Below, piece by piece: positions 33,678 through 33,828 of a DNA stretch of 33,828 nt. Each line of letters begins with the position of its first letter. The first letter of the stretch is position 1. The DNA is taken from the NCBI GenBank assembly GCA_017993715.1, contig JAGOME010000050.1, forward strand, positions 1 through 33,828. The letters are read 5' to 3'. The position numbers were made by a program, and so were the translations under genes. This DNA is from Phycicoccus sp. Lineage in GTDB: Bacteria > Actinomycetota > Actinomycetes > Actinomycetales > Dermatophilaceae. The notes beneath the pieces are model-generated. The model was not told the origin of the DNA, searched no databases, and saw only the letters and a program-made list of their open reading frames with translations.

Positions 33678-33828
33678 TCAGGCGGCGAGGTCGTGGGGGT
33701 TGGGTGGGGTGGTGGTGTGTTGGCGTCCGGTGGGGGCGGTCCAGGTGCAGGTGCCGTCGGGGTCGAGGTGGACGGTCCAGTGGGCGTGGTGTTTGAAGAG
33801 GTGGTGGAAGCGGCAGAGGGTGTGGAGG
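33678..33828 (-). CDS. C-terminus of a DUF222/HNH (13E12 repeat-type) protein
   Basis: The last 49 codons of a gene continuing beyond the window read LHTLCRFHHLFKHHAHWTVH, followed by LDPDGTCTWTAPTG and a Thr/Pro-rich tail ending DLAA. The LCRFHH segment is the end of the HNH zinc/active-site region, and W-x-DPDG-W-PTG is the hallmark of DUF222-HNH proteins, including the mycobacterial 13E12 repeats, which are present in many copies per genome. It is convergent with xylB, 37 bp away. Activity cannot be judged from the fragment. Confidence 0.85.
   Translation of the reverse strand, partial: LHTLCRFHHLFKHHAHWTVHLDPDGTCTWTAPTGRQHTTTPPNPHDLAA

Noticed and set aside
33641-33828. G-rich region as a quadruplex or non-coding RNA
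   Set aside because: From 33678 it translates in one minus-strand frame as the end of a DUF222/HNH protein, whose Thr/Pro-rich tail explains the G-richness.

Overview
The window comes from a high-GC Gram-positive genome (about 70% G+C by eye), almost certainly an actinobacterium and probably a Micrococcales relative; family-level placement would be a guess. The evidence is the dnaK-grpE-dnaJ-hspR order, a clpB gene preceded by an HspR operator (HAIR) that overlaps a SigR/SigH-type promoter, an lprG lipoprotein gene joined to a P55-type transporter gene, mycothiol-type DinB proteins, a DUF222/HNH (13E12-type) gene end, and many GTG/TTG starts. No rRNA, tRNA, CRISPR array, insertion sequence or prophage was recognised.

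Layout. 1-3989: heat-shock operon dnaK (5' end outside the window, and interrupted by an in-frame TAG at the codon of the catalytic lysine), grpE, a zinc-finger-less dnaJ, and hspR. 4043-6227: a thioredoxin-reductase-like flavoprotein with a receiver-like N-terminus and no CxxC, then an SRPBCC protein. 6216-9020 (minus): small HTH protein, VWA protein and two-HKD phospholipase-D-like protein. 9122-17103: an accessory biosynthetic locus. Its plus-strand arm is a KAS III-type condensing enzyme, a metallo-beta-lactamase-fold hydrolase and a PaaK/F390-synthetase-like adenylating enzyme. Its minus-strand arm, converging on the first, is a TRIC channel, an NAD-dependent epimerase/reductase, a GT21-like glycosyltransferase, an alpha/beta-hydrolase-like protein and a GT1 glycosyltransferase. 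17104-17612: a possible TetR remnant, a large inverted repeat and the clpB control region. 17613-23140: clpB, a small membrane protein, lprG and an MFS exporter. 23143-24788 (minus): alpha/beta hydrolase and exonuclease III. 24877-27527: a VapBC-type toxin-antitoxin pair, a DinB-like protein, a short-chain dehydrogenase and pyrE. 27634-29522 (minus): AGCS amino-acid symporter and universal stress protein. 29718-32293: lemA, telA and an XpaC-like helical protein. 32336-33640: a xylulokinase-like FGGY kinase. 33678-33828 (minus): the C-terminus of a DUF222/HNH protein.

How the genes work together. HspR and ClpB form one heat-shock circuit: the repressor at the end of the dnaK operon should bind the HAIR site at 17475-17495. 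The 9-17 kb locus looks like a lipid or lactone pathway: condensation, reduction, adenylation, hydrolysis, then glycosylation. It resembles oleABCD/beta-lactone chemistry but has different enzyme families and two added glycosyltransferases; it is the best candidate here for an undescribed system. The TelA/LemA block is an envelope-stress module.

Two window-wide signals cut across the genes. The octamer GAATGCCG (or its complement CGGCATTC) occurs 28 times in my manual count, against roughly one expected from base composition, in all reading frames and in non-coding DNA, several times as inverted pairs. At least nine genes have a TANNNT -10 box ending only 5-8 nt before the start codon with no Shine-Dalgarno sequence, which implies widespread leaderless transcripts.
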